A DNA stretch of 64,000 nt from Manis javanica. Taxonomy: Eukaryota; Chordata; Mammalia; Pholidota; Manidae. Below are positions 1-9,930 of the stretch, piece after piece. The translations under genes and the position numbers were made by a program. Under the pieces are notes generated by a model. The model had not been told where the DNA came from, ran no database searches, and saw only the letters and a program-made list of their open reading frames with translations. How positions within the stretch are numbered: the first letter of the stretch is position 1; each line of letters begins with the position of its first letter. The stretch is taken from assembly GCF_040802235.1 (NCBI RefSeq), contig NC_133168.1, positions 35,545,759 to 35,609,758 of the forward strand, written 5' to 3'.

Positions 1-4
1 ACAG

Positions 5-231
5 TGAAGGCAAATTCTGGTATGCTGAGACCCCCACCCCTTAAGATCCAATCACCAATGCAGAACATACCCTACCCCGACTCCTTAAAAACACACTTCC
101 TCACCCACGAGCTGCTGCTCCCTCTCTCTGGGGACAGCCATTTTCCTCTTTCAGATAATAAAATCTCTTCCGTGGGCCCTTGTCTCCTGAGTCATTTTGG
201 GTAAGGAGGGTCACGGCAAGATACCCTTTCA
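5..231 (+). repeat. 5' LTR of class I ERV
   Basis: This copy matches the 3' LTR at 3678-3910 almost base for base from aaggcaaattctgg to the terminal ccctttca. Compared with that copy it lacks 6 bases just after the initial TG. A TATA-like ccttaaaaa lies near 84 and a poly(A) signal aataaa at 157-162. It ends in CA at 231, two bases before the primer site. At about 230 bp it is short for a gammaretroviral LTR. Confidence 0.85.
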
Positions 232-232
232 T

Positions 233-250
233 TGGTGCCATGATTCAGAT
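233..250 (+). other. Primer-binding site, tRNA-His-like
   Basis: The sequence tggtgccatgattcagat starts just after the 5' LTR. It matches the pattern expected for a tRNA-His primer site, with three differences that are all G-to-A (two of them CpG-type decay). tRNA-His priming is the defining trait of the HERV-H group, so this supports the family call. Confidence 0.65.
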
Positions 251-760
251 GTTCTCCCATTGACTTTGCTCTTCCTCTGGGAATCTGAGCTGCCTTGGGA
301 ACCCTCACTGCCTGATCCTCCTCCACGGGCTCACTGTCCATTTCCCCGGTTGCTCATCTTCTCGCCCAACACCAGCCTTCAATTTGGTAAGTCTCCCCTT
401 CATGGTCGACTTAAATGTCTCTTTGGGACCTGGGAAGTGACAGTTGAGTGTCTGGCACCCCCAAGGGCTCCTCTGGGAGAGGGGCACCCCCAACCACGAC
501 TTTCAGAGTCATGGTTGATCCCTATAGTCAACCCTTCACTGCCTCCCCATGGTGAGAATCCTCATTTACTGAGGCCCGGTCTCCCTTTATCTACTGGTAA
601 ACTCCTGGTACCAGGTGCTCAGCCTCCTCGGCATTTTCACCTTGACCGCTTGGTTAGAGGTGGTGACGACCCCCTAACTGTGTCTGGTCTTCTCAGCAAA
701 CTTCACAATTGCTCTGGGATGCCTCAGAAACTTGTGAATGGTCTCATTCTCTCGGTGGGA
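251..760 (+). other. ERV leader region
   Basis: This stretch lies between the primer site and the first recognisable gag sequence. A reading frame stays open through it, but I see no conserved protein motif. It probably corresponds to the leader and psi region of the provirus. Confidence 0.4.
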
Positions 761-2270
761 TCTGGACCCTCCATTCCCACAGATTCACTGCTAGGGTGCT
801 TACTCAATAATCTAAAGCCCCTCCCCCTCACTCCAAACCTCAAACCTTTCAAGCTTATTCACTACCGTAATGAGATCTGGCCACAATACTCCTTGGACAA
901 TCAGTCTAAATGGTCTCCCAACATGGGCAAATGGAAAGAGATCCCATATATCCAGGCTTTCTCCTACCTCTGAACCTAGCCCACTGTCTGTCTCCCTTGC
1001 AATCCTAAACATCTCCTCTCTCTAAAAAACTTCACCCACCACCCACCAATTCTCACCATGTCCTCTGACTTTGACCCTGCCGATGAACCTCCTTCCTACA
1101 GATCTCAAACCCCTACAGCTCCCCCTCAACCACCAGTTCCTCTCCCGCCCCAACCTCATTCTCTGCAAGATCAAAATCCCAACCCTCCCAGCTCCCCTAG
1201 TGCTGTTGCAGGAACCACAGAAACTCTTCCTCCTCCACAACCAGTTCCCTTTCCCTCACCCAGTCCCATGCCAAGTCCTCCAGTCACTTGCTCTTGAACC
1301 CAGATCCTAGCCCTACTACGGGAAGTAGCCAGTACAGAGAGCATTGTCTGAGTCCATGTCCCTTTCTCTCTCTCTCTGACCTATCTCAAATTGAGAAAAG
1401 ATTAGACTCTTTCACCTCCAACCCAGCTACTTACATAAAAGAGTCCCAGTACCTAACTCAGTCATATGATCTTACCTTTCATGATATTCCCATGATACTA
1501 TCCAACACACTTTTGCCTGAGGAGCATAGGCAAGTCTGGGAACAAGCTAGAACTCATGCTGATGAGGTTCACCAAACTACTCCAGCTCAGACAAATGGTG
1601 TTGAGGCAGTTCCTGACCGAGACCCTAATTCGGACTATAATGCGGCAGGGGGAGTCACCAGGCTAGATCAATTCATCACCTGCCATGTGGTAGGTCTCAG
1701 GAAGTCAGCCAATAAGGCCATTAACTATGAAAAACTCCAAGAGGTTATTCATGATAAAACTGAGATTCCTTTTGTGTTCCTAAGCCGCCTCACCAAAGCT
1801 CTTTTACAATATACAAACCTAAACTCTGAGACCCCTAAACTCGGAGACAATTATTAATGACCTACTTCTTCACCAAGAGTTTCCCCGACATTAAGGCTAA
1901 ACTTAAATGTCTGGAGAAGGGACCTTTAACTCCTCAGGCAGAAGTCCTGGCAGTGGCCTTCAAAGTATATAATGGAAGAGATGAAAGGCCAGTAAACTAA
2001 AATATCAAATGCTGGCTAAGGCCTTTCAACCTATCCCAACCACTGGTGCTCGGGTATCCTCACTTCCTATGTGGTCCATGCTTCAAATGTGGTCAAATGG
2101 GTCATTGGGCTAGAGCCTGCCCACATCCCCAGAAGCCCCCCGGTCCATGTCCTAAGTGCCATCAGGAGGGACACTGGGCTGTTGACTGTCCTCGCACACC
2201 AAGAGGTGCCAGGCCATCCAGCAATAACAGTGCACACATAGACCTTCTGGGTCTGGTAACTGATGATTGA
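760..2270 (+). pseudogene. gag: gag remnant (matrix, proline-rich, capsid, nucleocapsid)
   Basis: The order is retroviral. A matrix-like part (about 765-960) carries PTDSLLGCLLNNLKP and ends KWKEIPYIQAF. A proline-rich linker (1058-1290) contains a PPSY motif resembling a PPxY late domain. A capsid-like part (1370-1857) includes LPEEHRQVWEQARTHADE. A nucleocapsid (2064-2200) has two CCHC zinc knuckles, CFKCGQMGHWARAC and CPKCHQEGHWAVDC, on the + strand. There is no clear initiator ATG, and stops and frame changes occur between the parts, with TAATGA at 1855-1860 closing the capsid frame. It cannot make a full Gag. Two knuckles and a long proline-rich linker fit gammaretrovirus-like class I elements. 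Confidence 0.8.
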
Positions 2271-2279
2271 GGGGGCCCG

Positions 2280-2840
2280 GGACTCCTCCACCCGACCACT
2301 ACCATCACTGTAGAGGAGCCCAGGGTAACCATTGTGGTAGTGGGTAGGTCCATCTCTTTCCTTTTCAATACCGGGGCCACCTACTCTGTCCTGAAGGAGG
2401 TTTGGGGACCTACCTCCCTCTCACAGTCCTCTATAGTTGGGGTAGTGGGAACACCTCATCAACGTTTACAAACTCCCATGTTTCACTGCATCTTTAGAGG
2501 CATTGCTCTCTCTCACTCCTTTTTGGTGATACCCCAGTGTCCCATCCCCCTTATAGGAAGAGACCTATTTCACAAGGTTGGAGCTTCCATTGCTTTCGCT
2601 CCCAGACTGTGCCTCAACCCCGACTCGCCTTCAATCCCACTTTTACTTGCCCTCCAACCCGCTGCAAACCCACCTCCATCTCCTTTTCCTCTGCCACACC
2701 ATCTGGTCAACCCTGTAGACTGGGATACCCTCACCCCCTCTATTGCCACCTGTACTTCAGTAATTATCAGATTTAAAGATCCCACTTCTTTTACCTCTCA
2801 ACCTCAGTACCCACTGCCCCTCAAGAGTTTATACTGAGTC
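2280..2840 (+). pseudogene. pro: Retroviral aspartic protease remnant
   Basis: An open frame (2334-2837) contains FLFNTGATYSVL, which aligns with the active-site loop of retroviral aspartic proteases. About 60 residues later comes PLIGRDLFHKVGA, which matches the conserved GRDLL segment. The catalytic aspartate of the D-T/S-G triad is replaced by asparagine, so even an expressed product would be inactive. It follows the nucleocapsid directly, as in gag-pro-pol order, and then runs into proline-rich sequence before RT. Confidence 0.75.
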
Positions 2841-2879
2841 TGCAGCCAATTATCCAGGAACTTTTATACAAATAGCTAC

Positions 2880-3100
2880 TATGACTAGCCAATTCCCCTT
2901 ATGACACCCTGATACTGGCTATCAAAAAACCTAATGGCTCTTATAGGCTAGTTCAAGATTTAAGAATTATCAGTGCAGCTGTTACTCCAATTCATCCAGT
3001 AGTCTCTAACCCCTATACTTTATTATCCACTATCCCCACCTCTTCTACTTCTCCATCCTTGACCTCAAAAATACATTCTTCACAATTCTCCTCCATCCCA
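2880..3100 (+). pseudogene. pol: Reverse transcriptase N-terminal stub
   Basis: Translation of this stretch gives the start of an RT fingers domain, AIKKPNGSYRLVQDLRIIS, followed by NPYTLLSTIP and then the beginning of the FSILDLKN-type motif A region. The similarity stops near 3100. No palm active site, RNase H or integrase follows; env-like sequence comes instead. The element has therefore lost most of pol, and frameshifts occur inside the stub as well. Confidence 0.7.
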
Positions 3101-3530
3101 ATGGGACCACTTACACCATCAACTCCACAGACTACAAAACCTCCAGTAATCTACTCTACAATCCAAACAGGACCTCCTTACAGCTGCATAAGGTGGCATG
3201 TGTGCCCTACTCTGAGAACAATGATGCTTCTACACCAACAAATCCGGTCTCATCCGGGATGGCACAAAACACTTCTGTGAACAAGCCTCCAAACTCCTAG
3301 AAAACTCCCTTAACAATCCGTTCCCCTACCCCTTCAATTGGCTTCTGCCCCTCCTAGCCCCTATTACCTTTATTATTATTCTCCTTTTCCTTCCCTGCTT
3401 ATTAACCTATTCCAAAAATTCATTCAAAATCAAATTTTGAAAATTTCCAACCATACTGTCAACCAGTTACTCCTCCAGGGCTATCAAGGCCTTCTCATGA
3501 AGAATAACGAAACCAGCTAGATGACATCAC
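3100..3530 (+). pseudogene. env: env remnant, mostly the transmembrane-subunit end
   Basis: After the RT stub the translation changes to N-glycosylation-rich env-like sequence. It then reads FYTNKSGLIRDG near 3230, which resembles the segment after the CC motif of gamma-type transmembrane subunits. A strongly hydrophobic anchor follows (WLLPLLAPITFIIILLFLPC, about 3338-3400) with a short cytoplasmic tail. Stops and frame changes break it. It sits just upstream of the polypurine tract and 3' LTR, where env should end. Confidence 0.6.
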
Positions 3531-3660
3531 GAATCATCTCAAGATGCCCACCCTTCCCCAACTCTACAGCAGTGGCCTCGTTAACCTTAGAATCTGTGCC
3601 TCTTTCCAGCAGGAAATACCTAGAGAATGAGATTCTATGCCCAGTTCCCCAGAGGCCCAA

Positions 3661-3677
3661 TTAAGAAAAGAAAAAGA
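3661..3677 (+). other. Polypurine tract of class I ERV
   Basis: A run of A and G (aagaaaagaaaaaga) abuts the TG that opens the 3' LTR at 3678. This is the expected plus-strand priming site. Confidence 0.7.
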
Positions 3678-3910
3678 TGGGAATAAAGGCAAATTCTGGC
3701 ATGCTAAGACCCCCACCCCTTAAGATCCAATCACCAATGCAGAACACACCCTACCCCTACTCCTTAAAAATGCACTTTCTCACCCATGAGCTGCTGCTCC
3801 CTCTCTCTGGGGGCAGTCATTTTCTCTTTCAGATAATAAAATCTCTTGCGTGGGCCCGTGTCTCCTGAGTCATTCTGGGGTAAGGAGGGTCACGGCGAGA
3901 TACCCTTTCA
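3678..3910 (+). repeat. 3' LTR of class I ERV
   Basis: It starts with tgggaataaagg and ends with ccctttca, and pairs with the 5' LTR at 5-231. It contains an aataaa poly(A) signal near 3835. It is more complete at its start than the 5' LTR, retaining 6 bases that the other copy lacks. Confidence 0.85.
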
Positions 3911-3915
3911 AACAG

Positions 3916-4876
3916 AATGGGGTGGCTGTGGTTAAGGGGAGTAGGAAGGAAGGGAGGGAGGGAGGAAGGCTGGAATGTGAGTTGGGCTTCTTTGAAGGGC
4001 TTTGAGCCTCACTGTGGAGAATTGTGGTCAGCCATCAGTATCCTATTGAACTCTAACAGCATGCATTAATTTTTGTCCTATATAAAATTTGTTGACTTCA
4101 TCCCAACCATTTTTCAAGCTCCAGAGTCTTTGTATAAGATGAGACATGATCCACAACATGTAGAACAGGAAGGCATAAACCACAATACAGAAAATAACAT
4201 ATAACAGCCTTAATTTAAATGTTTAAATGAAGAGTTGTCTAGGTTTTCAGAAAGCAATAATCTATCTCCTGGAAATTGATTAATATGTTTTTTGATACTG
4301 ATAATTTCAATTATTTTTCAATGCATGATGAAACTCTGGAAGAGATTAATTTTAGTTCAAAGCTTAAGGAAATTATATATTTACTTAAGAGGAAAAAATT
4401 GCAAATTGTCATTTGGTTACATTCCAAAAATAGCTAGAACATTATCATTAAAAGCCTCTTTGGAAGCAGAATTCATTAATTAGGATTCCACTGATGAATA
4501 CCTTTCCATATCTCATCAGTTTTGCCTTTACTTAACAAACCATCTCTTCACGACTATCTTAAACCAATAGAAAACAAGGTATATTGGACTTATGTTTACA
4601 ATATATGAGACAGATAAGCCTTTCCATTTAAACTCATCAATCTTGGGAACATTTTTTCAGTAAAGAAATATCTCTGAAATCCCCAGTGTGTGCTAGGAAC
4701 CATTCTCATGATACTGAGGATAGAGCTGAGAGCCAGACATGTTAAGTCCCTGCCCACTAGAAGTTTCTATTCTGGTGCTGAAGAAAGAGAAATATAAAAA
4801 CATAAAAAGATAATTTTAGGGACAGATAAATACTCTAAAGAAAATCAGTTAAAAGAGTGACTGGGATTAAGGTATA
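3916..4876. other. Unique AT-rich DNA between two ERVs
   Basis: I see no gene. A short purine-rich run (ggaagggagggagggaggaagg) lies near 3945-3970. About 4680-4870 resembles an old L2-type segment (tccctgcccactagaagtttctattctgg pattern), but this is weak. Short ORFs here have no recognisable content. Confidence 0.4.
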
Positions 4877-5219
4877 TGTAAGTCCAGAGAGAGGAAATCC
4901 TGGGGCAAAATACCTCTTGAAAAAAGAAATCAGTCAAAGGGAGAAATAAAGTTTAAAACCTGTTAATTGCTTACAATCTGCAGTCCAGGGCCATCTCTCT
5001 CCTCTGCTCCTGAAGAAGCAAACAAGCAAGCCAGCCAGCCCTTCCCTTTAAACTCTCAGGTTCAGACATGCCCTCAGTTGCCCACGTAATTACCCACTGA
5101 CAAAGAGATGAACTTCTCTCCACCCTTGAGGATATGCAAATGCACTAAAGCCAGGCAAGATACTCTGGAAATGTTACAATTTTACCCACAGGCCACCGTT
5201 TCAGAAATCTAGCCTTACA
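4877..5219 (-). repeat. 3' LTR of ERV-L-like provirus
   Basis: Positions 4877-5190 match the second LTR (11341-11651), including gatgaacttctct and tactctggaaatgttacaattttaccca. I extend it to the CA at 5219 because the polypurine tract starts right after. It therefore has about 29 bp that the other copy lacks at the corresponding end. Confidence 0.75.
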
Positions 5220-5245
5220 ATCTACTCATTCCCCTTCTTCTGCAA
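5220..5245 (-). other. Polypurine tract of ERV-L-like provirus
   Basis: On the minus strand this reads cagaagaaggggaatgagta and lies next to the LTR start. It is the likely plus-strand primer of the minus-oriented provirus. Confidence 0.55.
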
Positions 5246-5249
5246 TGGT

Positions 5250-5488
5250 CTCTGGGTGAGAAAACTGGAGCACTGTGACCAGATTAATGACATAACAACA
5301 GCAACAGCAATAAAATCATGACAATACTCAAGCCGGAGGATTCAGTGAGGTTCAAAGTTTTATGCACATTAAGTCCATAGCTCATCCATTCCATTGGCAG
5401 GCAGTAGTTCAGGGTTCACAGCAGTCATCATGCAGCCATTGCAGCCAGGGTGCACATTCAGGCCGCAAGAACTGTAGGAGAAAATAAC
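5250..5488. other. ERV 3' internal region without recognisable gene
   Basis: This lies between the integrase remnant and the polypurine tract. No env-like hydrophobic stretch or glycosylation cluster is visible, which supports an env-less element. Confidence 0.4.
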
Positions 5489-6760
5489 TTAAGGGTGGTA
5501 AGATACATGTTTTAATGACACCAGCATAGGCAAATCTTGTCCATCAGGTAGGATACATGAAAGAGAGTGGTCTTGTGATAAAACAGTGGCAGGAATGGGA
5601 TCTCGTCCTGATGTAGTATACCATACTTTCACCCTCCTCCCTGTGGGAGTTACAGATGGGTCAGTATATAGGGATATGGGAGGTACATGCACTGGCCATA
5701 AAGATAAAACAAAACTTCCCTGCAAGTTGCTCTTACCTCCTGGACGTTTTGGGTACACTACCATGACCTTTGGGGGCCATTCAGCTGTTACTCCAGAAAT
5801 ACACATGAGGCCAGCTTCTAGGCCTTTCCCCCAAGGTGCCAGAAGGGCCTGCCATCACTGTTCCATGTGTCAAAATGTCCAGAGACAGGTCCATTTAACA
5901 GTGTCTCCAGGGCTTAAGGCAGTAGGGGCTGGCAGCAGGATGTTGCTCTGCTGGCCATATCCTGGCTTCAGTAGCTCTTCTTTGGTTTGGATGTACAATT
6001 TTATAAAAGAGGCAGCAAGGTGTGTGAGCATATCCACAGGGCTCAAAGCTCCTTTACGTGGCTTCTCATTCAAATGCCACAGCACCATCCATAGGAAACT
6101 GACCAGCCCCGCAGACTATTGGTGTCCAACTTTAGGCCAGATTTCAACAAACCATTGTACCTCTCTATCATGCCTGCCCCTGTAGGATCATATAGTACAT
6201 GAAATTTCCAATTTATTCCTAACTGCTGCACCTCTTCTTGTAATGCATGTCCAGTAAAGTGGTTGCCTTGATCTCTCTCAAACACCTGCAGCTGGCCATA
6301 GGCTACAAAGGGATGCTCCAGTCCCCTCTTGGTGGTTTGCTGATCTGCACAACATGCAGAAAAAGCAACCAGTAGCCCGGTAGCCATGTCCACACAAGTC
6401 ATGGCATACCGATATCCTTCTGATATGGGCAGAGGCCCAATATAGTCTATTTGCCACCTGACAAGGGGTATTGGCCCCCTTATCCCATGTTTATGAGGGA
6501 CTTGATGTAAGTCCCTTTTAGAGCACATCAGGCACTCCTTCTGGGCTCTGTTGACTTCTTCAAAGGTCAATGGCAAGCCCCACCTGTGGGCTACAGCCCA
6601 CATTGTCTTTTGCCCATGTGCAACAAATGCTGGCGCAGACATTGGGCCACATCAGAGGAAGGCTTTCCTTCTAGTCAGCGCACCTGGGCCAATGTGTCTG
6701 CTTCATCATTCTCTGGGGATGCCAAAGGCAAATGGTCAGTCACATGATATACAGTAGCAG
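5489..6760 (-). pseudogene. pol: Integrase remnant of ERV-L-like provirus
   Basis: The minus strand from about 6640 to 6070 is open for 190 codons and reads as a retroviral integrase. It has a CLMC zinc-finger half, the first catalytic Asp in WQIDYIGPLP, the second in the DQGNHF segment, and the catalytic Glu in GAGMIERYNGLLK. The D,D-35-E set is therefore still visible. Downstream frames (6088-5870 and 5806-5489) carry the C-terminal part (ALSPGDTVKWTC; LMCISGVTAEWPPKV), shifted by frame changes. The product would bind and insert viral DNA ends into chromosomes. Stops and shifts make it a pseudogene. Confidence 0.8.
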
Positions 6761-7480
6761 TCTAGTCCGACCAGAGGCCCATACGTCTTGCCACATCTCT
6801 TGTCCCCAAAGAGGCCAGTGACCAACCATCCAGTTGGCATGATACCATGTCAGTAGCCACAGGGTCAAGCTCCGATACACAGCCCTGCTGTTAGTGCAGA
6901 CTACTATAGGGGAGTGCTCCTGAATGGTTTCTGAGTCATACTGCCTGCAACTCAGTCCATTGGCTGCTCTTCCCCTCTCCATCCTCCATCCATATTGTCT
7001 CAGTCTTAGGATGGAAAGCCACAACCCTCCACTTTGGGGACTGCCTACGGCTGGAGCCGTCTGTGTACCAAGCACCTTTCAGGTATAGGGGCTTTTCCTT
7101 CCTGATAAGGAGTCTCGGCTATCAATAGCTGAAAAGCAAGTTCTTCCTGCTGGTATAGGTCTCTGGTCCCAATAAGCGTTGGAGTTCTCCATTTAAGGGG
7201 CTAGTAGAGAGGATGCTGCACTGCTGTAAATATGCACCCCATTTGGCCAGTGTAGGTGTCTGTGCCATGCCACTCTGTGGCCTTTGGGTCCAGTCTCGCA
7301 CCCATGCCACGATGGGACAGGTGGTTATTACCTTGGTCGGAGCTGTTCCAGCAATAGGCTCCATAGCCAGCAAGGCGTGTTACACAGCAGCCAGTTGTTT
7401 CTCTACCAAGGTGTACCAGACCTCTGCTCCTTTCCATAGTTGTTACCAGAATCCAACAGGTTGACATGTCCATTCAAGTC
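6740..7480 (-). pseudogene. pol: RNase H region of ERV-L-like pol
   Basis: Minus-strand frames between RT and integrase include VVCTNSRAVYRSLTLWL and PLWGQEMWQDVW, which resemble the C-terminal half of a retroviral RNase H domain and its connection to integrase. The frames overlap and are broken. The assignment rests partly on position between RT thumb and integrase. Confidence 0.6.
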
Positions 7481-8480
7481 ACTGCCAAAGACCCCTTCCA
7501 TAATGATCTTCGGTTACATGAACATCTAGTTCACCGGGCTTTGATGAGACCATTACATTCAAGGCCTGTATGGCCTTGATTGCCTGCTTGGCAGCAGTAA
7601 AAGCAGCTGCACATGTCTCATCCCAATCCTACCTGATGCCCTTTCATACCAACCAGTATAAGAGCTTCAAAATCTGTGCCAAGTGTGGGATAAACACTCT
7701 CCATTAGCCCAAAGGACCCAAAAACTTGTAATACTGCCACACTGGTAGGGGTAAGGAAAGCTTGGACCTTGTCTATAACTGCTTCAGGAACAACTTTAGT
7801 TTTACCTGACCAAACAAGCCCCAAGAATTTCACAGACAAACCAGGTCCCTGAACCTTGGTGCTATTCACAGCCTATCCTTTTTCCTGTAGATCTTGCAAC
7901 AGTCTAGGAACACCCCCTTCTAAATCTGAAAGAGAATCAGATGTGAGCATAATGTCATCAATATAATGATGCCACCACACTGTTTGCAGTTTCCTCCATG
8001 TGGCGAAGTCTGGGCTACAAGTCCATGACTGTGGAGATATTCCTGTGGAAGGACAGTGAATGTTCACTGCCAGCCTTCCCACCTGAAGGCAAACTGTTCC
8101 TTGCTTTCCTCTGCTGTGTCAATAGAGAAAATACACATTAGCAAGGTCTACTACATAATGATACTTTCCCAGTTCATGGCTGAAGGTGTCCAGAATGTCT
8201 GCTATAGAGGGGACAGCGGCATGCAAAGGGGGTGTGACTTTATTCAATTTTCTGTAGTCTACAGTCATACACCAGGAGCTGTCTGGCTTTCTCACTGGTC
8301 ACAATGGGGAATTAAAAGGACTGTGAGTGGGCTTTATGATACCCATCCTCTCCAAGTCCTGTAGAGTTTCTCCAATTTCCTTGTTACCCCTGAGTCAATT
8401 TATACTGCTTAATATTTGTCACCTGCCGAGGTGAGACAGGGACCGTGGATGTAGTCATTGTAGGGTGAGGGCCTCCAGAG
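7480..8480 (-). pseudogene. pol: Reverse transcriptase of ERV-L-like pol
   Basis: Reading down from 8480, the minus strand gives the RT entry segment (IKQYKLTQG), then fingers and palm pieces (DYRKLNKV; YHYVVDLANVYF). The catalytic YIDD box (HHYIDDIMLTSDSLSDL) lies near 7950-7980, followed by a thumb segment (VKFLGLVWSGKTKVVPEAV, about 7820). The aspartates of the YxDD motif remain. Several stops and frameshifts separate the parts. The upstream join to protease is interrupted by the solo LTR at 8583-9223. Confidence 0.8.
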
Positions 8481-8578
8481 GGGGCAGGGCAGGGTATTTG
8501 CAGTCAGAGCAATGTAACTACATGCAAGGAAACCCCCCTGCTAAAACTCTGTTAGACATTGAGCTCTAGAATCATTCT
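8481..8578 (-). other. ERV-L pro/RT spacer left of the inserted LTR
   Basis: This is short provirus sequence between RT and the inserted solo LTR. It belongs to the pro-RT linker but holds no clear motif. Its last 4 bases before the LTR are part of the duplicated tcag. Confidence 0.4.
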
Positions 8579-8582
8579 TCAG

Positions 8583-9223
8583 TGAGATCAGTTAATGTTC
8601 CCCAGATAAAGAAGAGTAACACATGTTTTATTATGCTAACCATTTATAATCATGTGTAAGATTCACTTTAGCATACTAAAAGGCCCAGGCCTAAGTGCTG
8701 TCTTTCCTCCTTCAGATATGATGAAGTGATTTTGCAAACTGGGCAACTAATTTAGCATGTAAGCCCAGGCATAAACAACACAGTAAAAGGCAGGAAGGAT
8801 TCCACCTTAAAGATACGATTGCATTTTAATACCCAAGAAGTTAAGGAGTTAGAAATTCTTAACTTACTCTTTAGCAAACAATGCCTCAGCCCACCTTGGG
8901 GGGCTGAGCAGGTGGCCTTGTTTCCTGTGCCCCCAGACCAAGATGCTGGTATCTCAGAAGTTACTTGTGTTAAGTTAATTCTAAATATTCAGAGACCACT
9001 TAACAAGTTCACACCCCTAAGTTTTTTCATGTTCTCAAAAAATCCTCAGCTGCCTATAAAACCCCCTAGACAACGCAGCACTATGGACTCTCTTGTCCCC
9101 TCCTGGCGTGAGCCAGGAGCTCTGTCCTTTCACTGTATCTCTAAATAAGAGCCTGTACCTTGCTCTCCTACCTTGACTGTTTGTGAAGCTCATTCTTCAG
9201 CTCCGCAAACAAGAACCCTGGCA
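8583..9223 (+). mobile_element. Solo LTR (class I type) inserted in ERV-L pol
   Basis: This 641-bp segment interrupts minus-strand pol. It begins TGAGATCAG and ends CCCTGGCA, and is flanked by the 4-bp direct repeat tcag (8579-8582 and 9224-9227). It has a TATA box (cctataaaacc near 9053) and an aaataa poly(A)-like signal near 9145, in the right order for a + strand LTR. A 4-bp duplication is usual for gamma-type elements. The boundaries rest on the TG/CA ends and a very short repeat, so they may be off by some bases. Confidence 0.6.
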
Positions 9224-9227
9224 TCAG

Positions 9228-9930
9228 AGGTACAGGCAGAGCTTCAAGTGGTTGCTTAGCATGTCCCCTCAGAACTGCCTTTATCACACGTACCCTCAGT
9301 CTGAACTCACCTTCAGTGGTCTGTAACCACAGGCCCTGCAGGATATCTACCCCCAAAATATATTCAGGGATGGGAGAAATGTACATGGTATACTCCTTTG
9401 GGGGTAAACACCCTATCTCCAGTGAGATTTGGGCTTTCTTCACTGTAATTGCCTTACTTCCATAGCCATCTTTCACAACAGGGTCCTGGGAAAATGCTCA
9501 GGGATACCTTGAATCAAAGAACACTCAGCTCCTGTGTCCGCCAGTGCCAGGACACGTTGTATGTTCACAGGGGACCAATGAATTGCTAATTCTACATGTG
9601 GCCTCTGGTCCCCACCATGTCCCCCAAGGTGGGATTTTGACCCCCTCCCCCAGTTGAACTGCGATGCCCAATAATCCTCTTGTGGGGGGAGGGAGGGCTC
9701 AGGCGAATCCTGAGTACTGTGTCCCTGGAAGTTTTGCAGAGACACAGGCCAGTCATGTGGCTTTGACTCTGGTTTCCAAGTCCTGGACCTCAGCGGCTGG
9801 AACTGCTGCTCTAGCTTTAATTGGTGCCACAGTTCTAATAATATTCTATTGGGCTGCCCATTGCGTGTTTCTTTCACTACCCCAGCCTTTATCAAATCAA
9901 CCCACATCTGGGTCCTCGAGACTTTCACAG
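9228..9930 (-). pseudogene. pro: Protease region of ERV-L-like provirus
   Basis: A minus-strand frame (9928-9473) ends with ALADTGAECSLIQG, a retroviral aspartic-protease active-site loop with its Asp intact. The next frame (9476-9228) continues with PEYILGVDILQGLWL, the second conserved protease segment. The frame switch between them near 9475 and the downstream solo LTR inactivate it. The part before the active site is rich in Gln and Pro and may be the gag-pro linker. Confidence 0.75.

Larger units (their letters stand above)
5..3910 (+). mobile_element. Class I (gamma-type) ERV provirus, HERV-H/F-like, internally deleted
   Basis: Two matching LTRs (5-231 and 3678-3910) enclose a primer-binding site, gag, protease, an RT stub, an env remnant and a polypurine tract, in retroviral order on the + strand. 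At about 3.9 kb it is less than half the length of a full provirus, because most of pol and the env surface region are missing. Every reading frame is broken. The 4 bases before the 5' LTR (acag, 1-4) recur in the 5 bases after the 3' LTR (aacag, 3911-3915). This fits a short target-site duplication cut by the window edge. The tRNA-His-like primer site and the gag resemblance suggest the HERV-H/F group; the group name is inference. Confidence 0.85.
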
